Shown in pieces: positions 30,413-41,700 of a stretch of DNA of 64,000 nt. Positions within the stretch are counted from its first letter, which is position 1; each line of letters begins with the position of its first letter. Source of the stretch: Fragum whitleyi. Taxonomy: Eukaryota; Mollusca; Bivalvia; Cardiida; Cardiidae. The DNA lies in NCBI GenBank assembly GCA_948146395.1, contig OX411544.1, positions 35,608,457-35,672,456 on the forward strand, read 5' to 3'. A model generated the notes under the pieces. The model was not told the DNA's origin. It saw nothing but the letters and a program-made list of their open reading frames with translations, and did not search any database. Both the position numbers and the translations under genes were made by a program.

Positions 30413-30768
30413 AGATTTGGCCAAAATTATGGCTCCATGAGTGCAAACAGAAAATGCTGGCATCGCACAATGGACAACAGAAATTCATTGATTGCAATGG
30501 ACATGTTGTGCAAATGTATTTCTCAAGAAAAACTAAGCGTTACTATTAACCCAAGAAACTATTTCAGGTTGACCAAGTTTGAATATTTTTACTTTGATTC
30601 ATAGCTGTACTGAACTAAGTTTAAAAGAGCTTTAGCTATGTAATATCTCCCATCTGTCTGTCCATCTGTAAATATTTCTCAATTATAAGATTATGTCCAC
30701 AAGTATTTTCAGATTTCCTATTAATATTTACAGGATGTTTGTAGAGTAAACCAAAGATGGCTGCCTTT

Positions 30769-31086
30769 TTATGCCCCCGTATCGAGAGATCGGGGGCATA
30801 TTGTTACTCATGTCTGTCTGTCTGTCCGTCCGTCTGTCCGAAAACTTAACCCAAAAACTTAACCTTTGCCTTTTCTCAAAAAGTATTTGACATACAAAGC
30901 TGTACACCAAAGTCAAGGTCATGTGACAAGGTCAAGGTCATGTGACAAGGTCAAGGTCATCTGTCAAGGTCAAACTTTAAAAAAAAATGCTGTTATGGGG
31001 TCATCTGTCAAGGTCAAACTTAAAAAAAAAATGCTGTTATTGGGGGGGGGGGGGGGGGCTTTCGTGTTTCACAAACACATCTTGTT
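30769..31086 (+). mobile_element. ATGCCCCCGTATCGAG-type element
   Basis: Starts with the short palindrome TATGCCCCCGTATCGAGAGA / TCGGGGGCATA, followed by (TGTC)-rich GTCTGTCTGTCTGTCCGTCC, three repeats of GTCAAGGTCATGTGACA, a long G run (31041-31058) and an ACAAACACATCTTGTT end. Fragments of the same type lie at 48340-48560 and 51625-51882. Confidence 0.8.
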
Positions 31087-31511
31087 CATCAATCTTATTG
31101 GGCCTGATTTAGATCTACAGTCAGACTTGACATGGCCACATCTGTACACCACTTGTTGCATAAATAGTAGGAATGGGAACGATTAATTGAGTACTTGATC
31201 AAATGTCTGAATATTGATTACCAATTTCACAAATCGATTAATCGGAATGGAAAATAAAACTTTTAAGTAAAATCATAACCAAACTATCGGTATCCTCTAT
31301 AAAATAGTTTATCAAAATATTGATCTTCTATTTTAAGTGCTATATACAAAAGGAAAGCATGCAGCAACAGGTCGTCTGATGATCATCTTACCTGTAGATA
31401 CGTTTAAAATTTGCAATCGAGTGCCTACAGTTAGTGTTCTCAGTATCAACCAATGTGATAAGTTTTCGCACCTTTGACATTGATACCCTGATTGAGGTCA
31501 ACTCATTTTAC

Positions 31512-31741
31512 TTAAATACTTTCCTGTTTTACAAAATTTTGGACCTGTCCAAATTCAAAGGTTTTGCAGACGAAAATTAAAAGTGGATTTAATTTGTAAA
31601 ATAACCATTCAGTAGAGTAGAAAATAGTGTGGAAAAAGAAGAAATTGCTTGTCAGAAGCAATTTCTTCTTTTTTCACAATGTTTTCTCAATCATAAAATC
31701 AAAGGCACGTAAAAAGCAGGGATTAAACAGCAAAAGGTTAA
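31512..31741 (-). mobile_element. piggyBac-like MITE, reverse orientation
   Basis: TTAA at 31512-31515 and 31738-31741; interior matches 9681-9909 in reverse complement, including the GAAGAAATTGCTTGTCAGAA hairpin. The left terminus is slightly degraded (ATACTTTCCTG for CCCTTTCCTG). Confidence 0.87.
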
Positions 31742-32641
31742 TTTTCATAGCATTTTCTTTTAGCTGAATAATCAAGATCTCTTCAGATCAACAGAATACT
31801 AAACTGTCATTCCAAAACCTTTATCGATTCTGTTACTTACTTTCGGTCTCCCGAAAATGAAAAATGTTTAACACAGAGAAATGTCACTGAGAAATGCCCC
31901 TATAGATAGATAGATTTTATTTAGGTAAAAGATACATGACATTATATGGTAAAATATGAAATATATTGGCATGTATCTAGCATTTCCACCTTTCTTCAAA
32001 TAAATTAGCTAAGCAATGTCATCTCAACTTTCATCTCAACCAAAGATATCTTGCAAGTACAATATAAATTATATGTTTGAAATGTTGAATTAAAAATCAA
32101 AAGTCGTCAATTTTATATGAGTACTCGATCTGAAAGGTCACTGAGTACTCGATCAGTAAAATTGGTACTCGTCAGTAGTTGTAATAAAGGAAAAAAACAT
32201 TTCTTGGTTTTTGAGAATAATATTTTATTTAGAATAAAGATGACATATATAAAACATAAAAATAATTTTCCAAGAATATATTACAAATCAGATGTTCTTT
32301 TTAGGAATATCAATAATCTATTATTGAAGAGCAAATAACTGGTTCAGCGCACAAAAAATTAGCCAGGTAGTCAATTGTTTACAGCAATCACCTATTTCTC
32401 TAAACTTATTGGAATGAATCCCTTCCAAAATATATAAGATTTTGTTTATGGAATAAAGGTAAATATTTTTTTATTGTCATAGATGATGATAAACTCTAAA
32501 GAAAAATGAATGATTTAGCTACCAGTGTAACACGTGATGGATTAAAGGCACTAACGGAAAAAACAAAATTGAGTTGATTGTTTGCATTGCCAATGACGAT
32601 AGAAAATGATGACAATCATGTTATATGAAAAAATAAAATGT

Positions 32642-32870
32642 TTAACCCTTTCCTGTTTTACAAAATTTTGGACCTGTCCAAATTCAAAGGTTTTGAAGAC
32701 AAAAATTTGAAGTGGAATTAATTTGAAAAATAACCATACTGAAGGGTAGAAAATAGTGTGGAAAAAGAAGAAATTGCTTGTCAGAAGCAATTTCTTCTTA
32801 TTTCACATTTTTTTCTAAATCATAAAATCACAGGCACATAAAAAGCAGGGATTAAACGGCAAAGGGTTAA
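32642..32870 (-). mobile_element. piggyBac-like MITE, reverse orientation, 229 bp
   Basis: TTAA at 32642-32645 and 32867-32870, ends CCCTTTCCTGTTT and AAACGGCAAAGGG. Reverse copy of the same family, with intact ends. Confidence 0.9.
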
Positions 32871-32919
32871 AGAGGTGCTCGATAATTTCACACAAAAGTG
32901 CTCTATACATAAACAATTA

Positions 32920-33121
32920 AGCCTGAGCATGACATTTTCAACAATTTAACATTTACGTAGAGTAATTGGGAGACTGATTGGTTGTCTACAGATACTTTTA
33001 GACCTTTTTTTATCTATAAATAGCATAGTGAAGACTCTAGTCAGACTGTGTAGATGCACAGACTGGCTAGAGTCTTTGCCTTGCACATTTTTGAAATTGT
33101 TGTAAATGTCATGCATGGGCT
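32920..33121. mobile_element. Diverged GAGCCTGTGC-type MITE
   Basis: AAGCCTGAGCATGACATTTT and AAATGTCATGCATGGGCT ends; interior GTGTAGATGCACAGACTGGC. Confidence 0.75.
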
Positions 33122-34760
33122 ATTAAAAGTAGCTACAAGAAGAATAATTTTAGGGTTATGTTTGATCATAAAACCACATTTTATCCCTGAAATTTGGTTT
33201 GACCCTCAAAAATTTCCTGCAGGGGGTCGTTTTGCCCTACTTAATTTCCATTACTGCAACCAATGCAACAAAAGATTAAGACAAATCAATTGTTTCTTCA
33301 TTTTGCTATAAGGGATATATTAATCAATGAATTGATCAATATAAACAATAAAGTATGTTGATTTATTTATATAGATCCTTTTAAAGTTTACAGTATAGAC
33401 TATTTTTGCTCTTTTTTGACTATTTCAAAATCAGTTTTGACCCCCAGAATTCTAAAAGGTTAGAGACTCCTAATTTTGTAAAGCTAGCTATATATAGCAC
33501 AAGCACTGCTTTAGTGCTTATTTAATTACTTTGTCAACAGAAAGCACTATAACTAAAGGAATTGTAATTTTAGGTCTTAATTAACATGGAGCCTTATAAA
33601 ACAATGTTTAAATAAGAAAAACATTTTTTCAAAGGGAAATATCACAAGAAATAAGCATATTTCTTCTGTTCACACAATATTGTATCATTTATCAATTGAG
33701 GAAATATTTTAAATGTTTGTTCATAATTTCCTAATAGTTTCATGCCCCTATACTGAAGGGGTTTAAGAATATAGCACCCAATGGCTCAGTGCAAAACAAT
33801 TGTTACTGACTATATGTTGATAGGCAGTTACGACTGTTTTGCTCTGAGCCATTGATTTGGAATACCAAGAAGCTTAAGATTAGTGTCCTTTCACAAAATG
33901 GCAATCAAAATGATGTTACTTCACTTCAGTCTTTTCAAGCTGTAGCAACAACATTTTTTCCCACTAATGAATATTAAAATCCACCAATGAAAACAAACAT
34001 TTTCAGTTTTGCAATCATGTTATCAGTCAAAACCTCATGCCAATATTGCACACATAAGATTATACAACAAAAATAAAAGTTATTATAGAATTCTAACAAT
34101 TAACAATACATGGTTTATAAGAAACAAGAACTTATTATTATTTTAAATGCAATCCTAATACAAGATGTGAAATTCAATACTCTTTAAAAGTATATATCAT
34201 TTTTCTTTAACAGAATGCATAAGAAAAATGTTTATGTGCTGTCCACCCAAAAAAACTATGGCTACATGGGTTACAAAAGACAATATCAAAATTTTTTTCA
34301 TTAGATAGCCAAAGTGACACCATTACATTTCCCATGCATTTAAAAGTAAAAAAATATTTATTTCATGGCTGAAGTCTCAATCATGAAAAAGAAAGCTGTC
34401 CATTTAGACATGTATAAATGCAATACCTGGTTAGCTTATAGATTTTAGAACAAATTTGAAAAGCTTATTCAGTACAACAATGAAAACCTTATTTAAGTAA
34501 GCCTTTAACAGAATTAAGTTTGTTCCATAACAGCCAAGTGTATTAGAATAAGAACGGTTTCAAGTTTCAACAAAAAAAGGGGGCATAAATGACACAAAAC
34601 AAATTGAGTTCATTCTAAAAAATTGCATCATTATGCATTGTTAGATAACATTTTCCTTTGAAAACTAAGAAAATACTTGTGTATGCAAAAAAAGTTAATT
34701 GTAGTTCATATCAAAAACCCTAGAAAATATGCTTATATATATATATGGTGAACATTTTCC
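33122..34760. other. Gene-free, AT-rich
   Basis: Only the short hairpin element at 33783-33854 is recognised here. No exon-like signal. Confidence 0.5.
33783..33854. repeat. Short 75-bp hairpin element
   Basis: GGCTCAGTGCAAAACAATTG...ACTGACTATA and TAGGCAGTTACGAC...TTTTGCTCTGAGCC. Confidence 0.85.
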
Positions 34761-34889
34761 AATTATTAATGAGCCTATGCTTGACTTGTCCAACCGTTTT
34801 ACATTATACACCATGGTTAAGACTCCGAGTAGCCCGTGCACCTGAATGGTCAGAGTACTTACTATATGTTAAATAGATAACTTAGCGCC

Positions 34890-35152
34890 CTCTTAATATA
34901 TGTGACCTGTCACGCAAAAAGAGACCATCTGGGTAGTGTTTATAGTGTTGACCCAAGTCAGACTGCGCGGTTTGCGCAGACTGACTAGATTCAAAACTTT
35001 CCATACTCTAATATTTTTCTGAATCTAGGATGATCATTCTATCTTTCTGTACAAGAAGTTTTTCTATGCAGCCTGTACTAGAATAATATTTTTTCAATTA
35101 TTTATTTTACAGAGTTCCGAGATGGTCCCTTTTTGTGTGATGGGTCACATAC
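34890..35152. mobile_element. MITE with TGTGACC...GGTCACA ends
   Basis: CACGCAAAAAGAGACCATCT and GATGGTCCCTTTTTGTGTGA form the inverted ends. Interior AGACTGCGCGGTTTGCGCAG is palindromic. Related copies at 17399-17590 (truncated), 38800-39010 (partial) and 56808-57067. Confidence 0.75.
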
Positions 35153-35289
35153 AAGAAAAATCTAAATACACTGTTTGATGGTTTAGGCTGCCCACTGTGT
35201 CCATCACACTCACATGAAATTATTGAAAATCTGATGCAAAGGCTCCAATATTTAAAAGAAAGAGAATTTGTTTTGAATGGGTTTATAAC

Positions 35290-35515
35290 GCCGCTTTCAA
35301 CAATTTCGCAATTATATCGCGGCAGCCGGAGCACCTAACAATGGATTCCTGGGATTTCTTTCAACTGTACTACCATTACACCCTTTCCTAGCCTCTGACT
35401 GCTATCTCACATAGGTTTACGATTATATTAACCCATTGGTGAGAGACAAACTTCGGAAAGGATATTTTCCACCACCCGGGATCGAACCCACGACTTCCAG
35501 ATTGGAAAAGGAAAG
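35290..35515 (-). mobile_element. tRNA-derived SINE, reverse orientation
   Basis: Reverse complement shows the head GGATCGAACCC region (B-box in GGGTTCGATCCCGG), then AGTCAGAGGCTAGGAAAGGG, then AATCCATTGTTAGGTGCTCC. Confidence 0.8.
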
Positions 35516-35564
35516 AGAATGACCATCTAAGGATTAATTGAATCTAAGCATGAAATTCTCATAT

Positions 35565-35825
35565 TTCATATGTGTGTGGCCTTGGACTGTCAAACAAAAG
35601 GTCCCGTGTTCAAACCCCGGTGGATGCACATATTCCTACCAACTATTTGTATTCCACCATGGGGGTGATAATCATAGACCTATGTGGGATAGCAGCTGGA
35701 TGCTAGGAAAGGATGTAATGGTAGTACTGGTGTAAGAAATACCAGGAATCAATTTTTACGTGCTCCAGCCGACGCGATATAACTGAAAGATTGTTGAAAG
35801 TGGCTTAAAACTTAAACTTAAATTC
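35565..35825 (+). mobile_element. tRNA-derived SINE, forward orientation
   Basis: B-box-like GTGTTCAAACCCCGG, then GGATAGCAGCTGGATGCTAG, AATACCAGGAATCAA and GCGATATAACTGAAAGATTG. It stands head to head with the copy at 35290-35515. Confidence 0.82.
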
Positions 35826-35857
35826 ATATCTGTGTGATGGACAGAAAGTGAGTAACC

Positions 35858-35997
35858 TGCCCTGCGTTTAGGATGTAAGCCTAAGCGAAGTGCTTTCAAA
35901 AATGATACCTTGCTTTGCATGTATGTGCATATGCAAAGCGGGGATCATCTCAAAGCGCTAGCAAAACATTTTTACATTCTGAACACAGGGCTGGACA
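35858..35997. repeat. Inverted-repeat element, CCTGCCCTGCGTT / ACACAGGGCTGG
   Basis: Arms include GCGAAGTGCTTTC...GATACC and GGGATCATC...AAAGCGCT around CATGTATGTGCATATG. Same family as 4556-4665, 36370-36480 and 54573-54713. Confidence 0.7.
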
Positions 35998-36481
35998 GTA
36001 ACAGATTGGATAAAAAATATTTTCCAATTATAATCAGACACTTTGAGTAAGAATTTTTGTATTGAGCAGAAGGTGAAAACTTGGATTAGACTGTGCGAAT
36101 GCACAGGCTGATCTGAATCTTTACGTTGCACAGGCTTGAAATTGTAGGAAATGCCACGCATAGCCTCTAATGACAAAGAGCACAATTCAGCAGTATCACA
36201 TAAAAGTTTGGCTATAAAATACAAAACAATAAAAGTATTAGATACTGTAAAGAATAAAGTTTTAAAATGTAATATATGGTATAAAATAAAGCACAAGGCA
36301 GCAGTATCAAAAGTATAGGTTACAACATTTATATATTTCAAAGAATGATTTAAAAATTAATTACCTTTATCTTGCCCTGCATTCAGGACGAAAAATGTTT
36401 GTGGACATTTTAAAATGGTACCCCGCTTTACGAGCAAAAATACATGCAAAGTGGGATACCATTTCTAAAAAGGTTCCTCTA

Positions 36482-38120
36482 ACGTGTTCATCTGAATTGC
36501 TGGGTGATCTTTAGAAACTCAAGCATCCTTTTGTTACATGGTTAAAAAATGATGTGGTTATTAAACTGCTATGCAGAACATTATCAATATGTATTAAAAA
36601 TGAGGCACTTATAAGGATAAATCATAAATAAACTTAAAGTATTTCATAAAGAAAGCAATATGAACATTTCTACATGAATTATAAGTTATAAAGCTAGAAT
36701 TTTGTAGAATATGATTAATTATTTAAAAATTATCACATAAAATGTATGTTTTTATGCAATAATAGCATTAATTTACGTTTTTTCAGGTGTTAACATTTGC
36801 TTAGACCCTCAAAATGCTTCACACTCGGGCATTAAACAATTTTTTGGGTCACTTCAAATGTTAACGCCCTCAAAAATGTGAATTAACCCTTTATTACAGA
36901 AAATCTACTCATATCAAATTAAGATTTACTCCAAGTATTACTTATCTTATTTCATTCATTGCAGGAATATATGAATGTGAAAACAAAATCTAAGGGGGAA
37001 AGCAGTGGTATAGAAAAAGAGATGGATTATTCTAAATTTGTTTTTTCTTTAAAATGCACAAACAGAGCTTCATATTCTTATTTTATAACCTAAATTACAG
37101 AATTCATCTGTGCGTCATATCCTGCAGAGTTTATAACAGTTATGATTTAATATGCTGATAGCAGTGATTTTAATACCTTGATCATTACCTTACCAAAAGG
37201 TTGATAAATATAGAATAACATGATAGTGACTAAAAATATCAATATCATCTGGTCGAGGTTGGGATAATTTATCATGACAAGGCTTTGTGGAGTCATGATA
37301 ATTTCTCACAGTCGAGGCTAGATATGATTGATATCTTAAGGCACTAACATGTTATTCTATTTATCATGCAATCATTTTTCAGCGCTAAATTATGATAAAC
37401 CTTTCAAAATCAAAGAAATTCAGGTGGGTTTATGTAAATTGTTTAAAAAGATAGACTTCCTGATATCATGTTATGATATCAGGCAGGTGATATCAGGTCA
37501 ATGCAGGCTTTATTGTATGCTAAATCTTTAGTAAAAACTTTAGTAAGTGGTCAAGGATGTTTGTACCTTTATACTTATAAATGAGATTGATCACTCACTG
37601 AAGATTACCTATTCATACTATGTTTTAACAGCCTATTCATTAAAAACATGAAGAGAAAATTTCTTGAGTTCATGGAGGTATAAAACTAAAAACCCTAACC
37701 ACGTTGTATGAATACGTGAAGCGAATTCATACATAAGTATGAAATCAAGTAATTCTCTCTTCATATTTTATCATTTGTTATCATGTAGCAAAAATTTTAA
37801 AGATTTCTTCAAGATGAAATAGACTCCTGAGGGGACTACTTTGCATGCAAGCTAGCAAAATGTCTGCATGCTCAATATTGTTTTCATCAGACAATGAAAC
37901 CAGTTTTTAAGCCAATCAGAATGTGAGTCTCTTGATGAACACAACAACAATTTAATTTTTTGGTAATTCATCGTATTATTTTAAAGGTAACCTGTCACAG
38001 TGACAGCTGTTTCATCAAGGGGAAGCACCACATAACTAAAACAATTCAAATATCACAGATGATTGAAAAATATATTTATGATTATATCAGCATTGTATCA
38101 TTTATAAAAAATGCTGTTGC
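36482..38120. other. Gene-free, AT-rich
   Basis: An imperfect inverted repeat around 37225-37345 (GATAATTTATCATGAC / GTCATGATAATTTCTC) is the only structure noticed. No exon recognised. Confidence 0.45.
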
Positions 38121-38126
38121 TTTAAT
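38121..38126 (-). terminator. Candidate polyadenylation signal ATTAAA for the minus-strand gene
   Basis: TTTAAT on the plus strand reads ATTAAA in the transcript, about 72 bp past the stop codon. Confidence 0.45.
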
Positions 38127-38131
38127 TCTTT

Positions 38132-38176
38132 AAACTTTGTAACTATAGCTTGATTCAAGCTATAGTTACAAAGTTT
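38132..38176. repeat. Perfect 22-bp stem hairpin in the 3' UTR of the minus-strand gene
   Basis: Arms 38132-38153 and 38155-38176 are exact reverse complements around a single T. It starts 22 nt after the stop codon of the minus-strand gene, between the stop and the candidate poly(A) signal, so it would be in the mRNA. Confidence 0.92.
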
Positions 38177-38197
38177 TAGAAATAAACTAACAACTTT

Positions 38198-38701
38198 CTA
38201 TTGTTGAATTGGATTACTAGTTGGTTCTTGTAATGTATTATCTGCCTCCATTGCCTGAACATTTTCTTCTGGTTTGGTAAGGTCAGTTGGCTGTTGTGAA
38301 CTGGAATCTGAAGACTTTCTCTTTGGTGAGCTTGGAGCAGAATTCTTTGGTGAACCTTTTGGTGATGCTTTAGTTGGAATTTTAGTTGTTTCTCCAATAG
38401 TTTCTTCTTTCTGAACAGGATTTGTCGTCTTCTCGGCTGCTTTTGTTTCAGTAGATGCTTTTTCAGAAGGCTTTTCTTCTACAATTACTTGATTGACTTT
38501 CCCAGACTCAGATACTTGGTTGGCCTTCTCAGTTGCTTCATTGACTTTTTGTGTTACTTCACCAACTTCTTCAGCTAGTTTTTCTGCCTTCATTTGATCT
38601 TGTCTTCTCACTCCCTCTTCCGGAGAAATGACTTTATAATGGTTGACAAACTTTGAAGTAGCATCTGGTGACATCTGATCCCAGACAAATGATCCATGAC
38701 G
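38198..38701 (-). CDS. Unnamed gene, last coding exon (residues 195-361)
   Basis: Acceptor TTTTTAATTTCAG (plus-strand 38702 onwards), frame starts RHGSFVWDQMSPD, stop TAG at 38200-38198. The latter part is low complexity: EKLAEEVGEVTQKVNEATEK, then KASTETKAAEK-like and SPKGSPKNS segments. Confidence 0.9.
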   Translation of the reverse strand, partial: RHGSFVWDQMSPDATSKFVNHYKVISPEEGVRRQDQMKAEKLAEEVGEVTQKVNEATEKANQVSESGKVNQVIVEEKPSEKASTETKAAEKTTNPVQKEETIGETTKIPTKASPKGSPKNSAPSSPKRKSSDSSSQQPTDLTKPEENVQAMEADNTLQEPTSNPIQQ

Positions 38702-41700
38702 CTGAAATTAAAAACGAAAATTAAATATGGTGAGTTATTCTATAAAAGTTGGTGATTTCATAGAGGTAAATTATCATTAGTTGCATTTTTAACTCATCAG
38801 GCTAAAAACGACTGTCTTGGAACTCTGTAAAATAAAAATCTGAAAAAGAGATTGGTTCAAGTACATATCAACCATAAAGCATCTTCAAAATTCTCTCAAG
38901 GGAAGGTAAATTGGTCCTTCCAGATTCAGAAAATGGGCAAAGTTTGAAGAGTTTCAATTCTAGGCAGTCTGACTAGGGCTGACACTTCACACACTACCCA
39001 GTTTGTCCTTTGTCATCTGACGGATCAAATTTACATTCACTCTTGAAACAAACAGAACAAGCTTTAGTTTGCATTTCCTAGTGACGAACATTTGTATAAA
39101 CCTTAGTAATACAACGGATATATTTGTTAGATCAAGAGAAATCATGATAAAATTCTTTGCAAACCTTCTTCCCTCAGAAACTTGACAGAATGATCCTTTG
39201 GCAACCCTTTTCAAAAGGGAGCTATAAATATACAAGATGCTGTTTTATGCTGAATAAAATTTTATATTTTATCTAAAATGTTAATGCATTTTGAAATAGC
39301 AGAAAATTTAAAGCCCCACCCTGCCATACTCTCATTTATATGAGACAAAGACAAATCATGAGTCTTGTCACAAAATCAGTTTGAAACAGGGGTCAACAGT
39401 AACTCCTGAGAATAAGGAGTCCATTGGACTCCTTACACATGAAATCAAGGCGTCTTAGCTCAAAGTAGGGAGATTTTTCAATTTTCATAATGAGAGAACA
39501 TCTTTTTCACAATGTTCTTCCAAAGATTTTTTTTCAAAATACTAAGGGATGCAAGAAAATGTTTTCTTCAACAATTTTTGTAGTAAAAAGAACTATATTT
39601 CTGGCCAGGGTTGAAAGGGAAACTGCCCTGTGCATTTGTTTTTCAAAATATTTACATATGACACTTGGAGTCCATCAGACTCCTTACTCCTTCCTTACTT
39701 GCAAATGGAAGGAGACCTAACTGGTAGACAAGATGTCTAGGACTCCCTTAGTGTCAAATCCTGTGAAACCTCACCTTTCCTCTAATGGGATAGTTTGGAT
39801 CAATTCTACTATTATATTGATGCTCATAGGATACTTTTTCTTTTAAAAGTCTTTGTTTACCATCTCGAGGGCACAGAAAGTTGACCGGAACTGAAAAAGA
39901 ACATTAAGCAGAGTTACTAAAATACATCTGTAGGTCTTTAAAATACCCGTATATGGTTTCAAAATTATGTTATGAATAAAGGTTGTATAAAATCTAGATA
40001 AGTAATTTCAAATTATCCTTAATTAAATGCTGTTGTGCTTAGTTCAGTAATGTCATTTAAACATCATCCTAAACACTTGATTATCTCATTACTAAATATG
40101 AGCCTATGCAAGACATTTCCAACAATTTCACACCTACCAGAGGAACAAATGTTGAGTAGTGTTGACAACAATATGATGCAATGATAATACTTGCGTACCG
40201 CATAAAGATGGATTAAGACCTTTTCTATCTTTATAATGCAAAGTGAAGATTCTGGTCTGACTGTGCTACTGCACAGGCTGGCCAATCTTTGCTTTGCACA
40301 TGTTTGAAATTGTTGGAAATGTCACACACAGGCTCATATCACTACTATTGTAATGAAGAACATAATCTGACTATGATGATACCCCTAACAAGTTCATGTA
40401 GTTCATGTAGCCCTAAATGTTCGGATGCATGCTTGGATTATGTTAGACAAGACATTCAAAGCTTTCATCTATTTAATCACTGGCTGGTATATGAAATTTT
40501 ATTTAAAAAAAAAAGGTTTTTATGCAAGGCCAAAACTTGGACTACAAGATATGTATGGCATTACAATCTTATTTATATTGTTGTACCATGGGCTTATAGA
40601 ACCTAATAGCATTTTTTTACTGCTATGGTTCTCTTTTCTGGCTAAATTGATTAACTTTCGGCTTAAATTCTTTTTTACTTCATTCTTGAGGAATTCAACT
40701 CTATATTAAATGCTCTTCTTATTTAGAATTATGCTTTACACATGAAAAAAAGAAAGTTGATGATTTGAACAATATTTAGAATAAGTAGAAGTTACTTGTT
40801 ACAAGCAATTTCTTCTTTTCTTGCAATCAGTTCCTTGAACAAAGATAGGACATATATGTTAAATGAAAGATTTATCAGTGGGCGAGCATAACATGTTACA
40901 GTACCTGAACTAGTGATGGGCAATGGGTTTCAAATCATAATCAATAATCGGTTTTTAGTTGGAAGAGTAAATATACTAATGATCAATTGTACAATCTTAA
41001 TACAGCACTTCCAGTATCATCCTGTGTAAGTTAAGTTAAAAATCATGACCCAAAGACTCTTTCTTCAGACTCAGATTTTTCTACTTATTTCATGGCTCAG
41101 CGTGACTTTTAACTGCCTATTAATATAAAGGCAGTTACAACTGTTTCACACGGAGCAATCAAACTGATTTCAGTTTCAAAAACAATATAGAATGGCTGTC
41201 ATTTATGTGTTAGGAACTGATTAATCGATTATGAAATCTCTTTGTTGATTATCACAATCGGACCCAAAAACCAATTGATTTATCGATTATAATCAATTAA
41301 TCTTCCAATTACTAACCTGAACCAAGAGCTGGTTCCTTATTTGGATTGGAGGTATGTCTCTGATATCCATAGCTCACAGGAGAGTCTTCTGTAACTGAGA
41401 AGTCGGCTCTATAGATTGTATCGGTTGTTTTAGGAGGAACTCTAAGCGGCTCGTTTGAAACTCGGGAAGGCCACCAGTTGTCTTGCTCCTCTCTTGTAAT
41501 TTCTGTGTAAACACTACAAATTGGCTCATTTAAAAGACGAACATTGTGGCGAAGAAAACCGCAGGCGGATGGATGTGGTTTATTGAGCCTGTAGTCGGGA
41601 ACAGATTTTGGTAATACTTCTGTCTTACGGTTGTATATGTCGGGTAGAGCAAGTCCTGAATTTTCCAACCAGATTCGTCTCCACTCTGATGGCTTATTTC

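Noticed and set aside
40425..40709. 94-residue plus-strand frame with hydrophobic segments
   Set aside because: AT-rich intron sequence of the minus-strand gene; no homology recognised and no promoter or splice context.
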